A DNA stretch of 18,405 nt. Source: Balneolales bacterium. Its GTDB lineage: Bacteria > Bacteroidota > Rhodothermia > Balneolales > Natronogracilivirgulaceae. The position numbers were made by a program, and so were the translations under genes. The stretch covers positions 1 through 18,405 of the forward strand of contig SLQC01000297.1 of the NCBI GenBank assembly GCA_007131625.1. Direction: 5' to 3'. Each line of letters begins with the position of its first letter. Within the stretch, counting starts at the first letter, position 1. Shown piece after piece: positions 1-7,432 of this stretch. The notes beneath the pieces were generated by a model, which had not been told where the DNA came from, did no database searches, and worked only from the letters and a program-made list of their open reading frames with translations.

Positions 1-1464
1 CTCTCAGCCGGGGGTTTGACCGAGACTCTGGCAGCGCGTTCAACCGGTACGTCCGAACACAACTTCCCGGAGCCTTCCATGTCTGATGATCCGTTTCCCG
101 CACCCGAAATTTCCTTTCTGGTCAAAGAACCGATTATCCCGGCTAAAAAGTTTAATGTCCTTAATTTCGGGGCTATTGGAGATGGAAAAACCATGGAAAC
201 CCAAGCCCTTCAATCGGCCATCGATTCATGTGCTGAAAACAACGGTGGTACGGTGTATTTCCCCGCCGGTGTCTATCTGACCGGCACGCTTTTTCTGCAA
301 TCATCGATTCGGCTTCACCTGGACAAAGGGGCTGTTTTACTTGGGAGCGATCGTCTGAATGACTATCCGGAAACAATTCCGGACCTTAGGTCATATACCG
401 ACAATTACACCGTGCGTAGCATTCTTTACGCAGAAAATAAGGAAAACATTGCGATTACCGGGGAAGGAATCATTAACGGACAAGGCGCCCGCTTTCCCGT
501 TGAGCGCCATCCGTACAAGGACCGGCCCTATATGATCCGTATGGTAGCCTGTAAAAACATCCTGATAGAAAACATCGTCTATGTCAATTCTCCCATGTGG
601 GTTCAGCATTACCTTGCCTGTGATCATCTGACCATCCGGGACATCACGGTTTCCAGCCGCAGATCCAATCTTAATAACGACGGCATTAATATTGATGGGT
701 GTCACTACGTCAAAATTTCGGGCTGTACCATCGACTCGGAAGATGACGGCATCGTTTTTAAATCGACGTTGAATAGAAGTTGCAGATATACTCTGGTTGA
801 ATACTGCAAAATTTCCTCGTTGTGTAATGGTCTTAAGTTGGGAACCGAATCCAATAGCGGATTCTCTGATATGGTCTTCAGGAATTGCCACGTTTATAAC
901 ACGCGCCTCTCCGGAATTGCACTTGAAGTGGTGGATGGGGGGACACTCGAGAATGTTCATATCTCTGATATCACCATGGATCAGGTAAATAATCCGCTGT
1001 TTATCCGACTTGGCAACCGTGCCAGACCCTATAAAGAGGGAACACCAGCCCCACCGGTAGGTATCTTGAGAAATGTCGCCATCAAGAACGTTCATGCTGC
1101 AAACAGCGGATATTATTGGGAAACCCATCCGTTCAAAAACATTCCACCGATAACGGCCCACATTCCATGCTCTATTTCCGGACTGCGAGAGCATCCTGTA
1201 GAAAAAATTTACCTCAATAACATTTCTATCTTCTACACTGCGGGACACGAAGATCCCTACGATGCGTCCCGGGTTATTCCCGAAAGAGAAGAGGCCTATC
1301 CCGAACATACCATGTTCGGACAACTACCCGCTTCTGGCTTTTATCTCAGGCACGCCAGGGACATTCATTTCAACCAGGTAACCGTCAAAACTCTAAAGCC
1401 GGATACCCGTCCGGTATTCTACCTCGATGAAAATACCACCCGTATTTTCAGGGACGGAGAATGA
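1..1464 (+). CDS. Glycoside hydrolase family 28 (polygalacturonase-like), 5' end outside window
   Basis: This is a pectin-type glycosidase of the GH28 right-handed beta-helix family, which hydrolyses galacturonate linkages in pectin. The frame is open to base 1. The residues at the edge (LSAGGL..TLAA) look like the end of a twin-arginine signal peptide, so the true start probably lies upstream and the protein is likely exported. Two internal starts exist, TTG at 16 and ATG at 79 (GGAG at 69-72). Numbered from the TTG, the pectate-lyase-like N-terminal motif FNVLNFGAIGDGKT lies near residues 46-59. The catalytic signature NNDGINIDG holds Asp222, and SEDDGI holds Asp243-Asp244. The usual GHG motif reads CNGLKLGTES, with Asn271 where His is expected, and FIRLGNR stands where RIK is expected. 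Family membership is certain. Substrate and exo or endo mode are not. uxuA follows after 175 bp. Confidence 0.9.
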   Translation, partial: LSAGGLTETLAARSTGTSEHNFPEPSMSDDPFPAPEISFLVKEPIIPAKKFNVLNFGAIGDGKTMETQALQSAIDSCAENNGGTVYFPAGVYLTGTLFLQSSIRLHLDKGAVLLGSDRLNDYPETIPDLRSYTDNYTVRSILYAENKENIAITGEGIINGQGARFPVERHPYKDRPYMIRMVACKNILIENIVYVNSPMWVQHYLACDHLTIRDITVSSRRSNLNNDGINIDGCHYVKISGCTIDSEDDGIVFKSTLNRSCRYTLVEYCKISSLCNGLKLGTESNSGFSDMVFRNCHVYNTRLSGIALEVVDGGTLENVHISDITMDQVNNPLFIRLGNRARPYKEGTPAPPVGILRNVAIKNVHAANSGYYWETHPFKNIPPITAHIPCSISGLREHPVEKIYLNNISIFYTAGHEDPYDASRVIPEREEAYPEHTMFGQLPASGFYLRHARDIHFNQVTVKTLKPDTRPVFYLDENTTRIFRDGE

Positions 1465-1558
1465 GATCGAATATTTCCATTTTCAAATAAAGCGGATGAT
1501 AAATCTCAAAGATGCTCTATCTGGCTTTATAAATCAGCATTACTTAAACACTTGCATC

Positions 1559-1578
1559 AACCGGGCCATATATCGGTT
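1559..1578. promoter_or_regulatory. Short dyad upstream of uxuA, possible operator
   Basis: The arms AACCG (1559-1563) and CGGTT (1574-1578) form a perfect 5-bp inverted repeat around a 10-bp A+T-rich centre. It sits about 60 bp ahead of the uxuA start, in the 175-bp gap after the glycosidase gene. Its size suits a dimeric repressor site, but a dyad this short can arise by chance, and no regulator gene is present in the window. Confidence 0.2.
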
Positions 1579-1639
1579 TTCGATAAGTGATGAGCACGGT
1601 TGCACCATGCGACATTATAACCATAATTGAAAAGATCAC

Positions 1640-2710
1640 ATGAAGCTGGGATTTGGATTATATCGTCACATGCTGAACGAACAGCATTACAAATTTGCCA
1701 GACAATGTGGGGCGACACATGTAGTGGTTCATCTGGTTGACTATTTTGGTCATGCCAAAAACATGAGTGATAAATCAAACCAGCCAGTTGGCGGAAATCA
1801 AGGGTGGGGTCATGCCGGCGACGGACAACTTTGGAATCTGGAAGAATTACTGGCCATCAAGACTGAAATCGATGCCCACGGGCTGAAATGGGAGGCTATT
1901 GAAAATTTTGACCCTTCCATGTGGTACGATGTATTGCTGGACGGACCCAAAAAGCACGAGCAGCTGGAACGGCTGAAAGATCAGATCCGGATTGTCGGCA
2001 ATGCGGGCATCCCTGTTTTCGGCTACAATTTCTCGCTGGCCGGAGTGGCAAGTCGAATTTCCGGTCCTTTTGCCCGGGGAGGAGCCACCAGCGTGGGAAT
2101 GGATGGGTGTGATGATTCACCTGTCCCGACCGGTATGGTTTGGAATATGGTGTATGATCCCGATGCCCCGGAAGGATATTTGCCCAGGATTTCGCACGAA
2201 GAACTATGGGACAGGCTGCAGTACTTTCTTGATGAATTACTCCCTGTAGCAGAAGAAGCGGGAGTAAAACTGGCGGCACACCCGGATGACCCTCCGATGC
2301 CGGTTGTCAGACAAACACCGAGGTTGGTTTATCAGCCCCATATGTACCAACGCCTGCTCGATTTGAATCCCAGTCCTGCCAACAACCTTGAGTTCTGCCT
2401 GGGCTCTATTTCTGAAATGACCGATGGGGATGTGTACGAGGTGACCGATCAATATACCCGACAGGATAAAGTGGCATACATTCATTGCCGTAATGTGGTG
2501 GGGAAAGTTCCGAACTACAAAGAAGTATTCATTGATGAAGGTGACATGGATATCATACGAATCATGAAGATTTTGAAGAAGAATAAATACTCTGGTGTGC
2601 TAATCCCTGACCACACTCCCCAAATGAGTTGTGATGCCCCCTGGCATGCCGGTATGGCATTCGCAATGGGGTATTTAAAAGCGGCTATGGATCACCTCGC
2701 ACAAGAATAA
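1640..2710 (+). CDS. uxuA: D-mannonate dehydratase
   Basis: This enzyme dehydrates D-mannonate to 2-keto-3-deoxy-D-gluconate in the cytoplasm, on the glucuronate/fructuronate arm of hexuronate catabolism. The 356-residue protein has the family's (beta/alpha)8-barrel pattern: it opens MKLGFGLYRHML, then HLVDYF, AIENFDPSMWYDVLLDGP and GYNFSLAG. The likely metal ligands appear in the expected His-Cys-His-Asp order: His214 in AAHPDDPP, Cys253 in EFCLGS, His282 in IHCRNV and Asp324 in IPDHTPQM. The ATG follows a weak purine-rich stretch (GAAAAGATCAC), with no true Shine-Dalgarno sequence. It lies between the pectinase and the TRAP genes on the same strand, so it probably belongs to the same uronate response. 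Length and motifs are complete. Confidence 0.93.
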   Translation: MKLGFGLYRHMLNEQHYKFARQCGATHVVVHLVDYFGHAKNMSDKSNQPVGGNQGWGHAGDGQLWNLEELLAIKTEIDAHGLKWEAIENFDPSMWYDVLLDGPKKHEQLERLKDQIRIVGNAGIPVFGYNFSLAGVASRISGPFARGGATSVGMDGCDDSPVPTGMVWNMVYDPDAPEGYLPRISHEELWDRLQYFLDELLPVAEEAGVKLAAHPDDPPMPVVRQTPRLVYQPHMYQRLLDLNPSPANNLEFCLGSISEMTDGDVYEVTDQYTRQDKVAYIHCRNVVGKVPNYKEVFIDEGDMDIIRIMKILKKNKYSGVLIPDHTPQMSCDAPWHAGMAFAMGYLKAAMDHLAQE

Positions 2711-2761
2711 TTTTTATAGTAAATTTGCAGGATAGAAACATTTCAGAATGAACGATGAATT

Positions 2762-2791
2762 TTTGCTTACACGTTTCACCAGGTATCTGAG
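2762..2791 (+). promoter_or_regulatory. Possible Bacteroidota-type promoter before dctP
   Basis: TTTG at 2762-2765 is followed after 18 bp by TATCTGAG at 2784-2791. These resemble the -33 (TTTG) and -7 (TAnnTTTG) elements described for Bacteroidota. The second element matches 6 of 8 positions, counting the two free ones, and lies 21 bp before the dctP ATG. A closer -7 match (TAAATTTG, 2720-2727) lies upstream but has no matching -33 element. Weak pattern match only. Confidence 0.22.
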
Positions 2792-2812
2792 CTTATAAAG
2801 TAAATATTTGTA

Positions 2813-3811
2813 ATGACAACATTTAGATGGATACTGCTTGTTGGCACGACCGGACTGGTCCTGTTGATAGTATGGAGTGGCTGGCAGACTGAGCCGCATC
2901 ATGTTATAAAGGTGGCGGCACCTCTCAATCGTGATCATCCAACAGCTTCTTCACTGCTCGTTTTCAAGGAGCATATTGAGAAGCAGTCAAACGGGGAAAT
3001 ACGGGTGGATGTTTTTTTCGATTCACAACTGGGCAGCGCGGATGAAACTCTAAACCTGGCTCGAATGGGCGATATTGACATTGCGTTGATCAGCAGCGCG
3101 GTGTTGCTGCCGTACGTACCTGAAGCTAACGCTGTTGCCATGCCTTTTATATGGGAAGGCCCGGAACACCAGCGAAGGGTAATGAACGGGGAAGTTGGCG
3201 AACGACTGCGCATATATGCCCGTCCGAGCGGTATTGAAATTCTCACATACCTGGATTCCGGAACGCGTAATATCTCGACGACCCGCGGCCCCATTGAAAA
3301 ACCGGAAGATCTTTCCGGTATGAAAATCCGCATGATGGGGCAACCTTTAATGTTCGCAACCATGAATATACTCGGAGCCAGCGCAATGTCCCTCAATATG
3401 GGTGAGGTGTTTACAGGTTTGCAGATGGGAGTGGTTGACGGCTGGGAAAATAATCCCACTACTATTGCCTCCTATCGCATGTGGGAAACCGGTGCCATAT
3501 ATTTTGCCTGGACACACCACTTTTCCCTTCCCGACCTTCTGATCGCCGGCCAGCCATTTTATGAGCGACTGACCGATCAGCAGCGCCAATGGGTTTACGA
3601 GGCTATTTCCATCACAACACGGGTGCAGCACGAGCGGTGGGAGGAATCCGAAAGAAATTCAGTTGAGCGGATGAGGCAGGCCGGGATGGTCATCAGTGAA
3701 GTGGACCTGGACGCGTTTCGTGAACGAGTGCAACCATTATATGAAGAGTATAAAAGCCGTTATGGCGAGCGTTTTGCAGAATTGGTGGATCTCATCCTTT
3801 CAGAACAGTGA
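2813..3811 (+). CDS. dctP: TRAP transporter solute-binding protein, DctP family
   Basis: This is the extracytoplasmic substrate-binding subunit of a tripartite ATP-independent periplasmic transporter, which captures an organic acid and hands it to the membrane subunits. Residues 6-22 form one hydrophobic segment, an uncleaved anchor or signal peptide with no lipobox. The mature domain starts near VIKVAAPLN. DctP hallmarks are LNLARMGDIDIALIS, KIRMMG (Arg173, equivalent to the carboxylate-clamping arginine of the family) and GLQMGVVDGWENNP, which normally lines the pocket. The 332-residue length is normal. dctQ and dctM follow, so the three-part system is complete. Neighbouring pectinase, uxuA and altronate dehydratase genes suggest a hexuronate or aldonate substrate. 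That is inference from context, because DctP pockets bind many acids. Confidence 0.92.
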   Translation: MTTFRWILLVGTTGLVLLIVWSGWQTEPHHVIKVAAPLNRDHPTASSLLVFKEHIEKQSNGEIRVDVFFDSQLGSADETLNLARMGDIDIALISSAVLLPYVPEANAVAMPFIWEGPEHQRRVMNGEVGERLRIYARPSGIEILTYLDSGTRNISTTRGPIEKPEDLSGMKIRMMGQPLMFATMNILGASAMSLNMGEVFTGLQMGVVDGWENNPTTIASYRMWETGAIYFAWTHHFSLPDLLIAGQPFYERLTDQQRQWVYEAISITTRVQHERWEESERNSVERMRQAGMVISEVDLDAFRERVQPLYEEYKSRYGERFAELVDLILSEQ

Positions 3812-3925
3812 TCCTGTCGAAAAAATACACTGTTTAACGGTTGCGACATAGTGACAAGAATAACATTGATTCTCTTTGAAGTTTTAGTTATTAACAGGTC
3901 ATACTTATAACCTCGCAAGAGTTTT

Positions 3926-4462
3926 ATGAACCGTTTTTTATCTCATTTTGAAGAAATAATCGTAGTGGTGCTGTTGGCGTTTATGTGCGTCGTAGTAGCT
4001 CTTCAGGTTTTTTTCCGACTTATTTTACAGGATCCACTGATTTGGACCGAAGAACTTGCCACAATATTTTTTGTCTGGGTAGTATTTATCGGCGCATCCC
4101 TTGCACTTAAACGAAACGAGCACTTTGCTGTCGAGTTGATTCAGCGTCGCCTGTCTATTAAAGATCGCCGTCTGGTTGGCATCATTGTTGGTGTTTTTTT
4201 AGTTGTTTTTTCCCTGTTGGTACTGATTGAGGGAGCTCGCATAACATGGTTTAATACACAGGTTAGCACCGCCGCCATGCAAATTTCGAGGGCCTGGGCT
4301 TATTCAGCACTTCCGGCAGGTGGATTACTCATGCTAGTCCGAAGTTTAGAAATACTTCTGAGCCGAATTAGAGGGGATATTGCGGATGGTATGAATGCCG
4401 ATGTGACAGTGGATGATACCGGGAAAGATGGTCTTCAGGTTAAACCGGAGGAACAGCTTTGA
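3926..4462 (+). CDS. dctQ: TRAP transporter small permease, DctQ family
   Basis: This is the small membrane subunit of the TRAP transporter, which bridges the binding protein and the large permease. The 178-residue protein has four hydrophobic segments (about residues 10-32, 46-63, 84-106 and 125-143). The family signature WTEELATIFFVWVVFIGA follows the first, and the conserved RNEHFAVE follows the second. The C-terminal tail is charged and cytoplasmic. The gene starts 114 bp after dctP, in a gap without an obvious terminator. Its stop codon overlaps the dctM start by 4 bp (TTGA), so translation of the two permease genes is probably coupled. Confidence 0.9.
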   Translation: MNRFLSHFEEIIVVVLLAFMCVVVALQVFFRLILQDPLIWTEELATIFFVWVVFIGASLALKRNEHFAVELIQRRLSIKDRRLVGIIVGVFLVVFSLLVLIEGARITWFNTQVSTAAMQISRAWAYSALPAGGLLMLVRSLEILLSRIRGDIADGMNADVTVDDTGKDGLQVKPEEQL

Positions 4463-5778
4463 ACCTGATTATCCTTTTTATCGTTTTTGTTGTTTTGCTG
4501 ATCCTGCAGGTCCCTGTAGCTGTATCTCTGGTTCTGGCTACTCTGGTGAGCCTTCTGGTCTTCACTGATTTGTCAACAGGATTGATTGTGCTGAAAATGT
4601 TTGGCGCCGCCGAGGCGTTTCCACTTATTGCAATTCCATTATTTGTTATGGCCGGTGCAATTATGAGCAAAGGTGGCATGGCGGACCGTATGATAAGTTT
4701 TGCTCGCAGCCTGGTTGAAAATATGCGTGGAGGTATTGCCGTCACCAGTGTTCTCGCATGTATGCTCTTTGCCGCCATTTCAGGATCAGGAGTAGCTACC
4801 ACGGCAGCGATAGGATCGGTTATGATACCAGCGATCATGAAATCCGGCTTCTCACGGGGTTCTGCCACTTCACTACAGGCTACAGCCGGTTCCATCGGCA
4901 TCATAATACCGCCCTCCATCCCACTGATCCTGATGGGTTATGTCGGTGATATATCTATCAGTAACCTGTTCATGGCAGGCATTTTCCCCGGAATTTTAAT
5001 TGGAGTAGCTCTCATGCTGGTCAGCTACATTACGGCACGTATTCAAAAACACACCGTTTCGGCAGAGCCTTTTTCATTCAGACGGCTGGGCCGTGAATTA
5101 TGGAATGCCGTACTGGCATTGCTGGCAGTCGTTTTTGTTCTTGGCGGTATCATGGGGGGGTTTGTTACTGCTACAGAAGCTGGAATTATCGCGGTTGTGT
5201 ATTCTCTGATGGTGAGTTTGCTGATCTATCGCGATATGGGAATCAAAGATCTGGGTCCGATCATGGTTGACACAGCCAAAATAACCGGTATTGTGGTTAT
5301 TGTAATAGGTGCTGCCACGCCATTTGCCTGGCTTTTAACGGTAGAGCAGGCTCCGGCAACAATCGCCAATTCATTGCTGGCTCTTACTGAAAACCGCTAT
5401 GTAATCACACTTTTCATGTTAGCAATCATGATCGCAATTGGTACTTTTCTGGATTTGACACCGGCCATGTTTATCCTGGTTCCAATCCTGATGCCTATCT
5501 CGGTCGGTCAGCTTGGCATGGATCCGGTTCATTTTGGAGTGATGGTTGTTGCGGCGCTCGGAATCGGCCAATCCACCCCCCCTGTCGGAGTGACGCTTTT
5601 TGTAGCCTGTAGTGTAGGAAAAATCCCGATACATGAAGTGGTGCGTCCCATGCTTCCATTTCTCGGGGCCATGATAGCCGTCCTGATTGCGGTTGCTTTT
5701 ATCCCCCCTATCACACTATGGCTTCCGGAAATACTTCCCGGGTTCATTGACTGGATGGCTGCGATATTTTATAGATAA
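4459..5778 (+). CDS. dctM: TRAP transporter large permease, DctM family
   Basis: This is the cation-coupled transport channel of the TRAP system, a 439-residue inner-membrane protein with about a dozen hydrophobic helices. DctM hallmarks include IPLFVMAGAIMSKGGMADRM, a glycine/serine-rich ISGSGVATTAAIGSVMIPAM-like stretch, IGIIIPPSIPLILMG, and near the end GIGQSTPPVGVTLFVAC. The start is TTG at 4459. GGAGG at 4447-4451 gives a correct 7-bp spacing, and the next in-frame Met lies far inside the protein. The stop codon is only 4 bp from the end of the convergent altronate dehydratase gene, and no terminator hairpin is visible there, so read-through antisense transcription is possible. Confidence 0.93.
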   Translation: MNLIILFIVFVVLLILQVPVAVSLVLATLVSLLVFTDLSTGLIVLKMFGAAEAFPLIAIPLFVMAGAIMSKGGMADRMISFARSLVENMRGGIAVTSVLACMLFAAISGSGVATTAAIGSVMIPAIMKSGFSRGSATSLQATAGSIGIIIPPSIPLILMGYVGDISISNLFMAGIFPGILIGVALMLVSYITARIQKHTVSAEPFSFRRLGRELWNAVLALLAVVFVLGGIMGGFVTATEAGIIAVVYSLMVSLLIYRDMGIKDLGPIMVDTAKITGIVVIVIGAATPFAWLLTVEQAPATIANSLLALTENRYVITLFMLAIMIAIGTFLDLTPAMFILVPILMPISVGQLGMDPVHFGVMVVAALGIGQSTPPVGVTLFVACSVGKIPIHEVVRPMLPFLGAMIAVLIAVAFIPPITLWLPEILPGFIDWMAAIFYR

Positions 5779-5782
5779 GCAA

Positions 5783-7024
5783 TCATGCCCGGCACCCGGC
5801 ACTTAGTGAGGGTGTATCCTGATGTTTAAATGGAACAAAATATTCGGCATGACCAAGAATTTCCGGTTTTGTAGGTTCTCCGGAGGCCGTTTGAACAACC
5901 AGATCAAGCAATTGATCTGCCGCTTCGTCAAGACTTGTGATCCCTTCAAGTACAGTTCCGGCATTAAAATCCATATCGTCTTCCAGTTTTTGATAGGTTT
6001 CGCTGTTGCCTGTAATTTTGATCAATGGAGCAATGGGTGAACCAATTACACTTCCACGACCTGTAATGAACAACACGATTTGAGAACCGGCGGATATCAG
6101 ATCCATGATCCCTTCTGAATCGTTGGGGTTGGTGTATCCGAATTGCATAAAATACTCATCAGGAACGCTGTCAAGCAGCCACAATCCATTTTTCGGAGGC
6201 GGCTGAGATACTTTTATTACTCCCTGAATGGGACGACTTCCACTTTTTGCGAACGCACCCAGACTTTTTTCCTCGATTGTGGTTAAGCCGCCAGTAAAAT
6301 TGCCGGGAGAAATCGAGTATTGCCGAACCTCCTTGCAATAGTTTTCGGCTTTGTCGTACGCTGCGGCAAGATGGATTACCGCTTCCGACGTGGCTCCGCG
6401 TGCGATAAGTGTGTCCCGAAGACCGATCATTTCAATAATCTCCTCAAATATTGCGGTACCACCATTGTCGACCAGACGGTCAAAAAACCGTCCCACCACG
6501 GGATTGCCGACCAAACCCGATGTAGCGTCCGATCCGCCGCATTCGGCTCCGATGATTAAATCAGCCAGAGTCATGTCACATCGGGGTGTATCTTTTTCGA
6601 TTAAATCCCGCAGTTCTCCAAGCTGTTTCTTACCCTGTTCAATACTGGAACGTGTACCTCCTGCCTCCTGAATGAAAAACCATTCTGCCGGCCTTCCCGA
6701 TTCGCGCACCACCTCTGTAATTTTACGGGGCTGAGTGTATTCACATCCCAATCCCACGGACAGAACCGCACCCACATTCGGATGGCGGGCAAGTGCGAGC
6801 ATCAGGCGGATCGCATAGGCGTTGTCATAACAACCGCTGAAGCCGACGACCTGCGCGTTTTCCTCACCCTGAGCAATAGCATGTGCAACATGACTGGCAC
6901 ATTCGACGGTGTAAATAACCAGCGTGATATTGCGAATTCCCTTGCGGCCGTCCGGTCTCAAATAGCCTTGCCATGTTTTAATTGCGGTGTTGCCTTCTTG
7001 TGGCACTGATTTAGTCATGGGCAT
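5783..7024 (-). CDS. uxaA: Altronate dehydratase large (catalytic) subunit, UxaA C-terminal family
   Basis: This subunit probably converts D-altronate to 2-keto-3-deoxy-D-gluconate on the galacturonate/tagaturonate arm. The 413 residues align by eye with the C-terminal two-thirds of single-chain UxaA: GYLRPDGRKGIRN, HPNVGAVLSVGLGCE, GAECGGSDATSG, NPVVGRF, SPGNFTGGLTTIEEKSLG and TGRGS. Four cysteines (42, 65, 94, 162) fall where the family carries its iron-dependent catalytic site. The SAF domain found at the N-terminus of the E. coli enzyme is encoded by the gene just upstream, 18 bp away. The same two-gene layout occurs in sulfolactate sulfo-lyase (SuyAB), and the stretch GSVIGSPIAPLIKI has some likeness to it. 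Pectin context favours altronate. ATG 7024 or the ATG two codons later could be the start. Confidence 0.85.
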   Translation of the reverse strand: MPMTKSVPQEGNTAIKTWQGYLRPDGRKGIRNITLVIYTVECASHVAHAIAQGEENAQVVGFSGCYDNAYAIRLMLALARHPNVGAVLSVGLGCEYTQPRKITEVVRESGRPAEWFFIQEAGGTRSSIEQGKKQLGELRDLIEKDTPRCDMTLADLIIGAECGGSDATSGLVGNPVVGRFFDRLVDNGGTAIFEEIIEMIGLRDTLIARGATSEAVIHLAAAYDKAENYCKEVRQYSISPGNFTGGLTTIEEKSLGAFAKSGSRPIQGVIKVSQPPPKNGLWLLDSVPDEYFMQFGYTNPNDSEGIMDLISAGSQIVLFITGRGSVIGSPIAPLIKITGNSETYQKLEDDMDFNAGTVLEGITSLDEAADQLLDLVVQTASGEPTKPEILGHAEYFVPFKHQDTPSLSAGCRA

Positions 7025-7042
7025 AATTCATAACCTGTATTT

Positions 7043-7405
7043 TCATTCATAGGGGGTGTCAGAAGGTTCACCCGTCTGCCTGTCAAGCGAAGAAGAGCGT
7101 TCATCCAAGCCACTGCGACAGTTGTGCAAATGAACCCACTCGCCGACCTGGATGGATTGTGACGACCAACCGATTACAGCTCCATACTTCATAACCACCG
7201 AATCCTTTGGGATCTCGTACAAGGCGATTTTGTGTCCAGCCTGGATCCGTTCGCTGACATTTATTGATACGGTTTCGTTGTCACCGATAATTGTGGCTTT
7301 TCCGGGCTCCAGATCAACAAGAGCTGTAGCCACATTGTCTCCGGGATTTACTTTTATGGCGCGATCCCTTACTGATACTGGAGCTGATTCATGCTGTTCT
7401 TTCAT
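7043..7405 (-). CDS. uxaA: Altronate dehydratase small subunit, SAF domain
   Basis: This is the small partner of the split altronate dehydratase. The 120 residues correspond to the N-terminal SAF domain of UxaA: VNPGDNVATALVDLEPG near residues 19-35, then GHKIALYEIPKDSVVMKYG, and the conserved ending GEWVHLHNC that matches VHxHN in the fused enzyme. The last 20 or so residues are polar and probably disordered. The gene lies 27 bp after the UPF0182 gene and 18 bp before the large subunit, so the pair is surely co-transcribed and may be the tail of a longer minus-strand transcript. No Shine-Dalgarno sequence is visible; the leader is A-rich. A SuyA-like role is the main alternative. Confidence 0.83.
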   Translation of the reverse strand: MKEQHESAPVSVRDRAIKVNPGDNVATALVDLEPGKATIIGDNETVSINVSERIQAGHKIALYEIPKDSVVMKYGAVIGWSSQSIQVGEWVHLHNCRSGLDERSSSLDRQTGEPSDTPYE

Positions 7406-7432
7406 CTGTTTATTTTTTTCTTATATATAACG

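Noticed and set aside
391..1323. 310-codon open frame antisense to the GH28 gene
   Set aside because: It lies wholly opposite a clearly homologous gene, has no recognisable domain, and its composition is that of a shadow frame.
1427..1630. 67-codon frame between the GH28 gene and uxuA
   Set aside because: It starts inside the GH28 gene in another frame, has no ribosome-binding site and no domain-like pattern.
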